The notes under the pieces are model-generated. The model was not told the origin of the DNA. It was given only the letters and a program-made list of their open reading frames with translations, and ran no database searches. The position numbers and the translations under genes are program-made. Below are positions 45,306 to 55,801 of a stretch of 64,000 nucleotides of DNA, in pieces (the stretch's first letter is position 1; the number at the start of each line of letters is the position of its first letter). Source of the DNA: Massospora cicadina (taxonomy: Eukaryota; Entomophthoromycota; Entomophthoromycetes; Entomophthorales; Entomophthoraceae); the NCBI GenBank assembly GCA_022478985.1, contig JAKSZP010017348.1:1-64000 (forward strand), read 5' to 3'.

Positions 45306-46330
45306 ACATCTTGAAAATGCCTTCCGCCAACTATATCTAATTAATGATTGAGTCAGCCAACTTGATGATATCTTGGATGGCACTACTGAGAAGCTACACT
45401 GCGCAGAGTGTAAACTGAATAGTGTTGTTAGGGAGGAGGAGGTTTGCGTCAAAAAGCTGCCTCTGTTTGGTATCAACAGGAATATTCATAGCTTCTTTAA
45501 ACGATTTGATTTCACTATGGAAGGAGCCTCAGATCAGTGTAAAGCTAAAGTTTCAATATCTGCTTTGGATGTTGGGAGTGCAGACCAAATCATCTGCTGT
45601 ATTCCAAATAGTTTCGTATTATACCAAGAAGTGAAGGATAATGTGCTGCAGTTGTTTGAAGGTTCTGCAAAAATGTCACAGTGGAAGGCTGAGATCTCGA
45701 CCATTGTGGATGCCAGTGTGGTGAGACCCTCATTGCGTTTGCTGACCGCTTTATGGCAGAAGCCCAAGTATTAGTAGGGGTGGGGACTTATCTGAGTCCA
45801 ATGTGCGCATTGCAATGACCTCTGTAGTGAATCCATACCACAAGCTGTACAACGTCATGACTCTTATTTTGGATGATGATGTACCCCTTCTTAAAATTGT
45901 TCAATCTCTGCACCGCCTATATGTCACTTTTAGTGCTCCCAACGTGGAACAAAAAGTCTCTGCAGCCATTACCAAATTTTTGATGGTATTAGACAACAAT
46001 GCTTTGACCATAATCCACTGGTTAATACGCGGGCACTCAACCCTTCAGCGGCTCCTTTCCACCCTCACTATGGTCACTCAGCTCATCCTTGGTCAAATTA
46101 CAATCTCTTGGTTAAGTTCAAACCTGGGTTTTTAGAAGCAAAACAATTACATGAGCCATATAGTAATGCTTGTTTCTCTTGAGGCCAAAAATGCCATTAT
46201 GAGGCTAACTGCCCTGGCATCCCACATGCATATGCAGTACCACCGGCCCTGATTGAACAGGGAAAAGTTCAAGCGGAGAAGAGATGTGACATTCTATTCC
46301 GCTGATTCAAATTGAATTATCCTTGTTAAT
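45301..46330 (+). pseudogene. G3 gag
   Basis: The best frame is 45373-45774 (133 codons): LPLFGINRNIHSFFKRFDFT, then GASDQCKAKVSISALDVGSADQIICCIP, matching G2 Gag (EGASDQHKAKLLMSTLDVGSADQVTCYLP). A second frame 45803-46135 continues the Gag C-terminal part (VERKVSAAITKFLM-like segment). A C-rich stretch near 46170-46240 (ACFS, CHYEANCPG) is the likely decayed CCHC knuckle. Gag would form the particle that packages the element RNA. Several stops are present. Confidence 0.75.
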
Positions 46331-46419
46331 TCTAATTAATCCCTTTGTCAGGCCCAAGCCCCAACCTTAAGATTTATTATAGAAACAAACCTTCAGTGAC
46401 ATCTCCAACTTCCCTCTGA

Positions 46420-47080
46420 ATGGAGAGAAGAAGAATACAGATTCAAAATTCCACCAAGATGTACAAAAACCTTGTGCTTTGCAAATCCTGGAGCATAACG
46501 TTGCAGCGGAAGACAGCCTCTCCGCAGATATGAGCGCATTAGAGAGTGTGAGTGATGCAATGTCAGTAGAGGAAATTGTTCAAGCTTATTCTCATCTTGG
46601 CGCTGATATTATAACTTTTCTCAACAATAGGAAGCCCATTGATGTGCATGGGTTACATTCCCACCTTTTGTTTTATTAAGAGTACACCTATTGCAATATA
46701 TTCATAGAAAATATCAAAATTCAAGTGATTTTAGATACTGATGCCCCCATCAATATAATCTCCGCTTGTCTAGTGGCTAAACTTCTGTTGAAGCCTAATG
46801 TGGACCATTAAGTAGTGTATGGGACCTCTGGAGCACAAAGTACTGCGTCAGAGGGCGCCTACAGTTCATTGCCTTTAGGGTTTGGGTCAATAGGTGCATC
46901 CACTCTGGCTGTGGTTTTACCTAATAATAATTATGACATGCTTATTGAGGCTGCATTCATGCGGCAATTTAGGGCAGTGGTCAATATGGTGGAGGAAACT
47001 TTTGAGATTTTGGGGCAACGGATTCCCATAAATTTCACCTCCAGTGGAGCCCCAAAAAACCCTATCCGCTCTAGTTAAAT
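46420..47080 (+). pseudogene. G3 aspartic protease region
   Basis: Frame 46479-46679 (MSVEEIVQAYSHLGADIITFL) corresponds to DIVKEYPKVGKGIMSFL of G2. After a stop, IQVILDTDAPINIIS (about 46720-46765) is the protease active site, with D-T-D in place of the D-T-G seen in G2. Frame 46815-47078 continues (VYGTSGAQSTASEGA...FMRQFRAVVNM). It is inactive by the glycine change. Confidence 0.75.
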
Positions 47081-47099
47081 AAATCTTGCATATAGCAAT

Positions 47100-47540
47100 G
47101 GAGAAATTCCTGTCTGCTATTGGTGGATGACGTGAGGACCAGAGCTCTTTTTTTAGTACTAGATGGTCCCAACCCAAGGGGGGATTCATCGATGTAGGAC
47201 CAGAGCTCTTCCTAACTATATTTGTGAGTGTAATGGTATTTCACTAAGGGCTGTGACCACCTTAAGTATACCTTCTGGGCATCAGGTTACTAGGAATAGA
47301 GCTCGAAATAAATGTCCCCAAAGGCCTATATGGTGAAATCATGGGTCCCTACCAGCAATCACAGCTTAAACCCAATGTGGCTCCTGGACTACTGTTACTG
47401 GGGCATGGCGAAGTGAAGGTCACATTAGCAAACCTAAAGAAGGAGTCTATGGTGGTTCAAAGGCACCAAGTGGTGTTTCTGAACCTGACTCTGATTGATG
47501 AGGTTCATCATATGCATGACTTCAGTTCATAGGAGGATCT
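47100..47540 (+). pseudogene. G3 spacer between protease and RT
   Basis: Frame 47341-47532 plus the preceding stretch reads NVPKGLYGEIMGPYQQ, GHGEVKVTLANLKKESMVVQRHQVVFLN and ...EVHHMHDF, the counterpart of the G2 spacer at 42012-42524. Conservation between two diverged families supports a real domain. Confidence 0.6.
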
Positions 47541-48540
47541 AAGTCTATCTGAAAAAACTTTGGCCAACTTTTTAACCATAGTTCTGCGTGAGGCCAAGAC
47601 TGGGCTGTCAGATGACCATATAGATAGGATGATGGCCCTGTTTGAAAAATATTGAGTCGTTTTTGCATCTGATGACCATAATTTTGGATGTGCCCATGGG
47701 GTGGTGCATCAGTTGGATACGGGAGACCAGCCTCCCATTTGACCACCGTCCTATTTGTTGATCCAAAGTGGTGGAAGAGGTTTATCCATGGCATTAGATA
47801 AATTGATTGAACATGTAATGTTAGAGCCATTGAAGAGCCCCTGGGCGTCACCAGTGCTGATTGCTAAGAAGAAGGATGGCACTAATCGAATAAAAAATTG
47901 ACTACTGGAAGCTTAACCATATCATTAAAAAAGATTGTATCTATTCCCACAAATCGGTGATGCTCTGGATTGTTTGTGTGGGGACAACTATTTTTTGGCC
48001 ATGGATTTGATATCAGAATACTAGCAAATTTAGTTTCAATCAGCAGAATGTGAGGAATGCGCTGTTATCACCTTTAAGGGGTTGTTCCTACCCATGTGTA
48101 TTCCTCAAGGGTTATTCAATGTCCCATCTACATTCCAGCAGGTGATGGACACCATCATGGGTGACCTAAAGCTTTCTTGCATTATAGTCTGCCTTAAAAT
48201 ATAAATGTGTACTCACGGATGTTCACCAAGCATTTAGACCATTTAGAGTAAGTGTTCTGCCGTCTTGTCAAAGCTAACATAAAAACTAAACCACAAAAAT
48301 GGCACTTTTTAAGGAGCAGTTGGAATATCTTGGGTTTATGGTAGACTCCAAAGGACTTAGACCTCAGATGGCAAAAGTTGAAGTTATATGAAGATGACCC
48401 GACCAGGCAACAAGATGGATATCTAGGTGTTCTTAGGGATGGTTGGGTACTACCGCTGGTTCATCCCTAACTTCACCTGTATTGGGGATCCCCTCCATAA
48501 GTTGTTAAAGAAGAACGCCACCTTTGAATGGATTGAGCAT
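47541..48540 (+). pseudogene. G3 reverse transcriptase
   Basis: Motifs recoverable across frames are LDKLIEHVMLEPLKSPWASPVLI (about 47790-47865), AKKKDGTNR, a decayed DYWKL, FLAMDLISEY (first aspartate, about 47995-48022), GLFLPMCIPQGLFNVPSTFQQVMDTIMGDLKLSC (about 48080-48180), then a disrupted catalytic Y-x-D-D (a stop follows VCLKI, about 48200), FKEQLEYLGFMVDSKGLRPQ and FLGMVGYYRWFIPNF (about 48430-48475). Stops and shifts make it inactive. Confidence 0.78.
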
Positions 48541-48575
48541 TGTTAAACCGACTTTGATGTTTTATAGAACTGCAT

Positions 48576-49010
48576 TTGCTAGTGCGCCAGTCTTACAATA
48601 CCTTAATTTTAAGAAAAAATATTGTACAAATGGATGCATCTCTTTCTTCTGTAGGGGCGGTATTATCCCAGAAGGATAATGACAGTGTGGAGCACCACAT
48701 TGTATATCATAGTCGGAGCTTGAACTGCTACAAATGGAACTATACTGTGACTGAGCGAGAGTGCCTCACTGTGATTTATGCATATAAGCAGTTCTGAGTC
48801 TACCTTCATGGAGTAAAATTTAAGGTTGTTACAGATCATGAATCATTGCATTGGTTACAGAACCTACATGAGCCTGAAGGGCGCCTTGATAGATGGGCCC
48901 TAAAGCTGCAGGCTTATAATTTCAAAATACTGCATCATCCTGGTGCAAAGCACCAAAATGCTGACTGATTATCTTGGCTACCCACAATTGTGGTACAGCA
49001 GATTTGGGCA
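48576..49010 (+). pseudogene. G3 RNase H
   Basis: The 73-codon frame 48576-48797 has IVQMDASLSSVGAVLSQKDND, VEHHIVYHSRSLN and WNYTVTERECLTVIYAYKQF. After a stop, VYLHGVKFKVVTDHESLHWLQNLHEPEGRLDRWALKLQ completes the domain. Catalytic D, E and D positions (MDAS, ERECL, TDHES) are all present. Confidence 0.8.
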
Positions 49011-49019
49011 ACTTGTTAT

Positions 49020-50215
49020 ATGAAATAATGGTCAGTGTTCAATATACAGATGAACTGCCATAAGATATTTGGGTGCTAGATAGGATGATGGCCGATACAA
49101 TCTGGAAAAATAGGGAGTTATATAAGCGGATATGTATCAATATGCTAAGTTTTCCAAAACACTCTGCTCAACTGGACATTATTTTAAGTGCACATAAGGC
49201 AGTAGGTCATGATGGATTATGCAAGATGTTAAAATTCTTATGGCCTCAATAATATTAGGAAAGCATGCACTTTGATGTTCTAGAGACCATTTCCTGCTGC
49301 CACTAGTGCCAAGTGGAGAAGCCGCTCTACCAGAAGACCTCTTACCAGCTGAAGAAACCTCATAGTTGCCTGACACACGGTATCCATTGATGTTGTTGGG
49401 CCCTTGTCAAAAGGAGTAAATTGTCTAAGTATAAACTAGTGGCAATTGACCATTTGATTAGGTGGGTCAAGGCACAGGCAATATGGGATCTGGGTGCAAT
49501 TACTGTGGCTAAGTTTCTAATGGAATGTATAATTCAGCATCACAGTTGCCCTCAGTTTAACCTTACTGACAATGGAACTAATTTCACCTCCCACATCCTA
49601 CCCAAGCTCAACAAAATGATGGCCATCCGCAAAATCTAATAACCCCCTAGAACCCCAAATCCAATTGAATGGTTGGACAGGTTAATGAGACCCTGGTGAA
49701 CATACTTTGAAAGTTGGTTAAGGATAGACCCTCCAATTAGATTACTCTCCTTTCCACCACTGTGTTTGCCTACAATATTAGCTACCACTCTGCAACTTGG
49801 AAGAGTCCTTTCCTGTTCCTATATGTATGGTACCCCACTCTACCCACATTGCTCTATGCCTACATGGAAGATACCAGCAGACTGGATCCTCAATGCTACC
49901 TGACCACCCTAACAAATATGATGATTAAACTACAAACTTAAGCATACTCGTTCAGCTTAGCCAAGAAAATCAAGAATCAGGCTGCCAATCAGGTATGGTG
50001 TAGAGGGTTAGTGCAATAAAAAGATGGATATGCTTCTATTCCACAATCAGCATAGATTTGGGTGGAAGTATAAGCTAGATTATATCTGGATTAGGCCTTT
50101 TGAGATAATAGAAAAAACAGGTGTTGATGCATATATTATCAAGGACCCTGCGAGCAATCATATTATTAACTGAGTGCATGTGAAGTTCCTTCAAGCGTAT
50201 AAACAACAATAGAGA
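49020..50215 (+). pseudogene. G3 integrase
   Basis: Frame 49421-49639 holds YKLVAIDHLIRWVKAQAIWDLGAI and CPQFNLTDNGTNFTSHILPKL, with both catalytic aspartates intact. Downstream pieces match the G2 integrase (TTVFAYNISYHSAT, LYAYMEDTSRLDPQ, RPFEIIEKTGVDAYIIKDPAS, with G-P-F changed to R-P-F) through about 50170. A degraded zinc-finger part lies at 49150-49350. The matching frame is interrupted repeatedly. Confidence 0.8.
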
Positions 50216-50250
50216 CTTCTCTAGAAGAAAAAAGTTCATCTAAACTATAT

Positions 50251-50586
50251 ATGGTATTTAGGCTAAGTTTATTTGGTGTCATTATTTGTGTTCTTTCTCT
50301 AAGCTATCTTCATAACCTGCCATTTCTTTATTTCTTGCATTGCATCTTGTGCCTTGATCAGTGGGATCCACGCTTCTTCTTTTGCCACTTTGGGGGTAGA
50401 TTCGCTAGACCCTTCTCATGTTGGTGGTGGTGGGAAGCTGCCGTATTGGGGGTGAGAGAGTTGATATCCACTATGGCGCTGTCACCAGAAAATGAAGGAG
50501 AGGATAGGGTGGCAGAACTAGAGGAGGATGATAGACTGGGATCCAGGATAAAAGGTGAGGTGGTGATAGCTCAGCTGGCTGATTAG
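50251..50586 (+). other. Extra ORF after G3 integrase, hydrophobic N-terminus
   Basis: A 111-codon frame in the space between the end of pol and the polypurine tract, which G2 does not have. Residues 1-38 are strongly hydrophobic (FGVIICVLSLSY, LPFLYFLHCILCL), like a signal anchor. The middle has a WWWWEAAVLG stretch and the C-terminal third is acidic. It has no homolog I recognise. It may be chance, host sequence picked up by the element, or a remnant of a third ORF. Confidence 0.35.
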
Positions 50587-51205
50587 GATGAACCTGCTCA
50601 TGCCCCACTAGGAGCAAAGTCCACAACCACATGTGATAATATTCTCAGGAGATCAAGTAGTACATGAGAATAGGGGGCCAGAGTTATAGGGTCTGACAAA
50701 CAAGAAGGTGAGTGCTGATGCATGGGAAGAAGGCTGCATCCAGCACCAAGCAATTCACAAGGATGTTATCCATGCTAGGATAAGCAGCTACAAAAGGAGT
50801 GGTCACTGTAAAAGCTGCTCACTGGGCCCACTCAAGGCTTCCTGTTGCCACTCCATCCCTGACCCTAACTTGCCTGCAGGATGAAAAACGACCATGTTGT
50901 TAAGGAGCACTATGACAGGGAGGTATTGGGACATCTCGTTGGTGTTAAGAGTTGAAAATACTGCGGTGACCCCAGATCACATGTGAGCTAACCAGTTTCT
51001 TAAAAGTTCAACCCCTATGGACCAAAAGTGAGTAAGAAGTGCAGGGAAAGGACCCCGACCAGCTGGCTATCATCCACCAACAATGCACAGCATCTGTCAG
51101 ACTGACAATGCCACAGGATGAGGCTTGGCAGGAGGCAGGAGCACTAGATGGCTGAAGCTATCCACCAGGAGCTGGGCTGCCTTGTTAAACAAAAGACCTC
51201 AGCTC
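50587..51205 (+). other. G3-specific 3' segment, Cys-rich remnant
   Basis: Sequence between the extra ORF and the G1b insertion. A plus-strand frame near 50775-50900 encodes SYKRSGHCKSCSLGPLKASCC and then HVVKEHYDREVLGHLVGVKS before stops. It has no counterpart in G2. The continuation after G1b is 58551-58840. Confidence 0.35.
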
Positions 51206-51210
51206 CACTC
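51206..51210 (+). repeat. G1b target-site duplication, left
   Basis: CACTC, repeated at 58546-58550. Confidence 0.9.
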
Positions 51211-52643
51211 TGTCATGGGAAACGGCAGAAGGAGTTTAGACCAGCCTGCCAGTCAGGATGCGTAAGCGTTCAAAAAGCAAGCCAAAATGCCAGAGGCATT
51301 GCTGACTGAATGACGTTGTATAGAGCGAGCATTGGGAAATGACAAATCATTGGTGTAAGACAATAGTGAATATTATCCCGAGTACAAACCAAATTGATCC
51401 CGCCCCAGAACCTAAAAGGTCTTACTTCAGGGGGCGGAGCCACAGAAATAGTTTCAATAAGTTCACTGGTATAAAAGCTGATTCAACTGGGGAGATAAGG
51501 GGGCGGATCCTTGCTTAAAGATAGTGGACATAAGGCCACAAGATCCTAGTATATTGTTGATGAAAGTTTATAACAATAGGGTTAAATTTCCAGAAGTATC
51601 TAGCTCGCTGAATCCAGTCTATGACGGTGGGGCCATAGTGACCATGAGTACTGGTAAAGCCCATCCAGTGTATGGACCAACAGGCCATAAGTGGAAAGCC
51701 ATCGGGAATGTGGCCAGAAGGAAATCAAATAAATAAAAAATGATTGGTTTTTGAGGCAAAATTTTATTGCAGAGGAAAAGGAAGAATATTGACTAACAAT
51801 TTTTTCAGTGCAATGCAACTGATTAAATAGTAGTCAATTGATGTGGGGACAAGCCAGGATCAGGACCCTCAATTTTGACCTAACCAGCGTATAATTTGGT
51901 AATGGGGCAGATAGGTTTACTGGGAACTGACATTGAAGAATTTGGCGGCAAGCTGAGTCACTATCAGTTCTACCTCAAACGTCTGAACTGAGGCTCAGCT
52001 ATGTTTCTGATGGTTGGCATGACGGCATTTGGACCAATGAGCAGCAGGAATCCCCCAAGGCCACCCCATGTAGGGGTGGTCCCACATGGTTGGGAACAGG
52101 TTTGGTATGCCCAACCCGCCCATGCCCAGTCGCTGGGCCATTTGTTTGGTCAAAAGCGTTGCATTGGCCACAACGCCTGATATCGCAGAAGGGAGCTTTG
52201 AACCCTCATCAATAGTGCCAGATGCTGTTACCTTCCCATTGGGGATGATCCCCGATGATTTTGGAAGGAGGGTGATTTTTGTGATCATAGTGTTAGCTGA
52301 ATCAAAACTGTCAGAAATTTCAGCTGATAGATCAGTCTTCATTCCTTTTTGACCACTTGGAATCCAAACATCGGGCTGACTCCCACTTGATTTTGGAATG
52401 ATTGATTTCATTTTGGCGATCTTGGTGCAATTTTCCCTGATCAGGCGTACAAGTTTGGGCGAGGTGAGTTTGGGCACTGGGGGAGGGATCTGAAGAAGGA
52501 GGGCTGTTACCCAGCGCTTGTCTACCATGTGAGCGAGATCGCCCTGAGTAACGAGGGGTACAGCCACCCTCTTTGATACCTTCTTACTTGGGAATGGAAA
52601 AATGGCCCAATCAACGCCCATGGGACATTCCCTGAGACTTATA
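51211..52643 (-). repeat. G1b 3' LTR
   Basis: 1433 bp, starting TGTCATGGG and ending GAGACTTATA. It contains the part of the 283-codon minus frame that enters from the internal region. An aataaaa-type signal on the minus strand at about 51760-51770 lies beyond the stop of that frame at 51995, so the LTR-encoded peptide would be upstream of polyadenylation. Confidence 0.92.
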
Positions 52644-52846
52644 TTACCCTTTCCTTTTTCCAAAGGAAGGGCACCACCGCCAGGTAACTGCACAAGAGCC
52701 ACATTCTTGTGCGCCTTGGGTAACTTGATCGCCATAACCGTCACAACTTTTTTGGGGGTGGGGAGCTTTGGGATGGGATTCATGAAACGCTTTGACCAGT
52801 TCCATACAGTTTGCACAATTGCATGCCTTGACCCAACTGTTCTCAT
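51995..52846 (-). CDS. G1b pol-side ORF running into the LTR
   Basis: A 283-codon frame without a stop. Its first third overlaps the region after the chromodomain (KRFMNPIPKLPTPKKVV, KLPKAHKNVALVQL). It crosses the polypurine tract (the residues LEKGKGNIS are its translation) and continues about 215 codons inside the 3' LTR. LTR-encoded blocks are VDWAIFPFPSKKVSKRVAVPL, AHMVDKRWVTALLL, IAKMKSIIPKSSGSQPDVWIP, QKGMKTDLSAEI, MAQRLGMGGLGIPNLFP and HPYMGWPWGIP. The same blocks, same strand, are in the other three G1 LTRs, and DWVLHPFSTKKV is in the G4 LTR. No known domain is recognised. The chromodomain itself is one frame off, so a frameshift near 52740-52770 separates it in this copy. Confidence 0.6.
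   Translation of the reverse strand: MRTVGSRHAIVQTVWNWSKRFMNPIPKLPTPKKVVTVMAIKLPKAHKNVALVQLPGGGALPLEKGKGNISLRECPMGVDWAIFPFPSKKVSKRVAVPLVTQGDLAHMVDKRWVTALLLQIPPPVPKLTSPKLVRLIRENCTKIAKMKSIIPKSSGSQPDVWIPSGQKGMKTDLSAEISDSFDSANTMITKITLLPKSSGIIPNGKVTASGTIDEGSKLPSAISGVVANATLLTKQMAQRLGMGGLGIPNLFPTMWDHPYMGWPWGIPAAHWSKCRHANHQKHS
52645..52662 (-). promoter_or_regulatory. G1b polypurine tract
   Basis: On the minus strand ggaaaaaggaaagggtaa lies directly upstream of the 3' LTR, the standard place for priming plus-strand DNA synthesis. G4 has caaggaaagcgtaa at the same place. In G1b the tract is inside an open reading frame. Confidence 0.75.
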
Positions 52847-53944
52847 ATGCCAGATACCCTTTCCAGTCCACTAAATATTGGATGGAATGTCACGACTTTT
52901 GGGGTGCCAGGATATTCTCTACCTCAGCCTCTTCCCCATTCTTGATGATAATCGGTTCAGGTTCCATGGAAACCATACCCTTGAAGGGCGATAGCTGGGA
53001 AACATGGAAGACGGGGTGCTGTTTCCAATGAGCAGGGAGCTTCAACCAGAATGCACCATTACCCAAGACCTCCTCCACCAAATGGGGGCCCAAGCATTTA
53101 CTAGCAAACTTATGGAAAGGGGCTTGAATCCTTAGTTGATGGGTATCAAGCGTGACATAGGAGCCCACCATTAGATTGTGACCTGGAAGCTGCTTGTGAT
53201 CCTCAAACTGCTTGTAGTTGTCAATGGCTTTGGTGAGGTGTTCCCACAATAAGGATTGAGTTGACATAATATGTTCAGCGTAGTCCATGGCAGCTTGAAC
53301 CTCAGGCTGCAAGCAAGGTCTGACTGAAAATGAAGGATTATAACCCAACGTTGCTTTGTAGGGAGAAAACCCCATAGACGCATGAGTCCCATTGTTATGT
53401 GCAAATTGAGCAAGGGGTAGATTGTCAGCCCAGGTGCCCCGCGTGGCTGTAGCATAGCAACGCAGGTACTGTTCAAGGACTTGGTTAACTCGCTCAGTTT
53501 GTCCATCAGACTGGGGATGATATGCAGTGTTATGACATGGAAATATTATTGGGATAGATATTAGTTCACTCCAAAACTGCGCTGTGAACTGTTAACCATG
53601 GTCACTGATGATCTCCTTTGGGGGACCAAACATTGAGAACACATGGCGCACAAAAAGGCGGGCGGTTTCTTCTGACATAATCGCGGAAGTACAAGGTATA
53701 AAGAGGGAAAATTTAGTGAAACGATCCACTGCCACCATCACCACGGTGAACTTGTTTGAACAGGGAGTTCAATGATAAAGTTCATGGACACCAATGTCCA
53801 TGGACCCTCCGCATGCTTTAAGGGGTGTAAAAGACCATTTCTACTGGAGCAGTCCAACTTAGCCCTGGCACAAGTGATGCAATCGGTGATCCAGGCTGGA
53901 ACTTCTTTTGTCAAACCTGCCCAATTGTAAGTCTGCTTGATCAA
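52720..53944 (-). pseudogene. G1b integrase and chromodomain
   Basis: Frame 53738-53944 has the zinc-finger end (WITDCITCARAKLD) and WTLVSMNFIIELP, with M-N-F where an M/V-D-F catalytic aspartate is expected. After broken sequence (53507-53737), 53171-53506 (a DKLSELTKSLN start, opposite the usual QTERVNQ string) and 52890-53375 follow, the latter with MGFSPYKATLGYNPSFS, GSYVTLDTHQLRI, LGPHLVEEVLGNGAFWLKLP and VFHVSQLSPFKG, the C-terminal integrase domain. The chromodomain is at 52871-52720 (VENIL, DWKGYLAYENSWVKACNCANC, LVKAFHESHPKAP). Chromodomains bind methylated histone tails in related elements. Dead by the aspartate change and frameshifts. Confidence 0.88.
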
Positions 53945-54041
53945 GTCAATGCATTTCTTGTTGCCAGGATGACTGAATGTGGGGGATCGTGATGTGCACG
54001 CAATACCTCAGTTCTGAAGGAGGGGGAACCCAGATGCGAGA

Positions 54042-54257
54042 CTAAAAATAAATGAGCCCCTCCTTCAAGGAGTATAGGGAGTGTTTATGATTCTGGTGAT
54101 CCAACTGCTCAACCAACTCCACGCCCTCAGGGAAGGCCATTTGACTGGCTAAGACCTGAGCAACTAGTAGGGCGTTGGGAGCTAGAGCGACGGAAAAAAC
54201 GACAAGGGGGACAATCAACAGGATTTTGGTGGCAGGAATCATGGTAACAAGATCCAC
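54042..54257 (-). pseudogene. G1b connection between RNase H and integrase
   Basis: A 71-codon minus frame (MDLVTMIPATKILLIVPLVVF...LVEQLDHQNHKHSLYSLKEGLIYF) in the region where gypsy elements have the RNase H to integrase linker. The final HQNHKHSLYSLKEGLIYF segment looks like the H...H start of the integrase zinc finger region. Low information otherwise. Confidence 0.45.
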
Positions 54258-54413
54258 TTCCTCTGGTTCTGAGGGACAGTGGGCGGGACTGCAGTTTAGG
54301 AAATTGGTAAGTACATTGAGCGCACCTTTAACGAATTTGTATTTAAAGTTAAAACTGCACAGGTCCTAATAGGTTCAGGCTTGCCAATGCGCCAATTTTT
54401 GAGGTTTATGAAA

Positions 54414-54701
54414 TTACAAGAGAGCCTGGTAATCCGTTTGGATCATTAACTCATGTTGAGCACCCTGTAACAGATACCTCCAATGAGTTAATGCCCATGC
54501 AACAGCTGCCAACTCCTTGTTGTAAATGGCCCAAGGCTGCTCCGTAGGGGTGAACTTCTGGGAAAAATAGGTGACTGGGTGTTTAAAGCCACCGTGCTCC
54601 TGGAGCAACACCACCCCCACTGCTACCAATGAGGCGTCGCATGCAACAATATACGGTTTGGTGGGATTGGCATGTTTCAAAATGGGCGGAGACATGAACA
54701 C
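54414..54701 (-). pseudogene. G1b RNase H
   Basis: A 95-codon frame: PPILKHANPTKPYIVACDASLVAVGVVL (first aspartate), HPVTYFSQKFTPTEQPWAIYNKELAAVAWAL (glutamate in KELAA) and LMIQTDYQALL (aspartate in TDY). All three catalytic positions are present. It ends where the frame shifts at 54413. Confidence 0.85.
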
Positions 54702-54779
54702 CTCCTAGATCAATTTGAACGCCTGCTGACATTTGGGTGTCCAACAAAATGGTATGTTTTTCTCAGTAAGGGGGTGGAG

Positions 54780-55559
54780 CGGTGCGGCCAACTGGGAAAG
54801 TGCTGGGGAAAATTTTTTTAAGAAAATGATGGCTCCCAAGAAGCTCTGTAGTTGTTTCTGGGTAGTCGGGGTTTGCCATTCTCAGATAGCATCAAACTTA
54901 TTGGTAGGGATTGTGTAACCATCTTTAAGGACAAGGTTCCCGAAGAAGGTAACCTCCTCCTTATAGAACTCACACTTGGAAGGCTTGATGAACAAGGCTG
55001 ACTTATGCAAGGCGGCCACAACTTCTTCTAAGTCAGTAGCATGTTGTTTGGGAGTCAGGAATGAACTAGAATGTTGTTGATATATTCAACTGTGCAGGTA
55101 AACCGGGGGTCACCCACTACATTGTCAATCATATGTTGAAACGTAGCAGGAGCATTATTCAGCCCAAAGGGCATCACGCAGAATTGGAAAATGCCGCGTT
55201 TTGTCCAAATCACTGTTAACCATTCTTGCCCTTTCATTATCTGAATTTGGTTAAAAGCGTTCACTAGATCCAGCTTAGAGAACACATGGGACATTGGTGA
55301 TTGCCAGGATGATCATCTGCTCCAGAGGCAGGGGGTAGGGATCAGAAACCGTTACTTTGTTTGAGTGGCCATAATTCATGCATGGATGGAGGGAACCATC
55401 TGCTTTTTTGGCGAAGATGATGGGGAACGCGACTGGCAAGGTCTCCTTGAACAACCACCCTTTTTTCAGCATATCATCCAACCAAGTGTTGAGCGCAATC
55501 TCTTCCTCAGCTGTATGGGGATAAAATGGACAGTTGATACCTACCAACTCCACGGTCAT
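54780..55559 (-). pseudogene. G1b reverse transcriptase
   Basis: Frames 55275-55559 (WLDDMLKKGWLFKETLPVAFPIIF, KKADGSLHPCMNYG) and 55055-55294 (FSKLDLVNAFNQI; MPFGLNNAPATFQHM; TVEYINNILVHS) cover fingers and palm. The catalytic Y-x-D-D at about 55071-55085 reads Y-I-N-N, so both aspartates are lost; both are intact in G1a. The thumb region to 54780 is out of frame. Confidence 0.88.
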
Positions 55560-55801
55560 TCAAAATTCACAGTTGAACCTAGTGTGAGGAGGCAGATAAT
55601 CCACCTTTTCTGAGTTGAAGATACTTTGATAGTGCATTAAACTTTTAGTAAAATTGGCCAGTATGCCCGCAGGAGTGACGAGGGAAGTAATAGAACTGCA
55701 GCATTGTGTTTTTTAAGAGTGTCAATAAGAGGGAATTCACCCTCCAGTTGATCAATGACAAACAACAACATATTAGACTCCAAGTGAATCTTGACATGTT
55801 G

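Noticed and set aside
50251..50586. Envelope-like protein in G3
   Set aside because: Only the position and a hydrophobic start support it; no cleavage site, cysteine pattern or second membrane segment was seen, so I report it as an unknown ORF.
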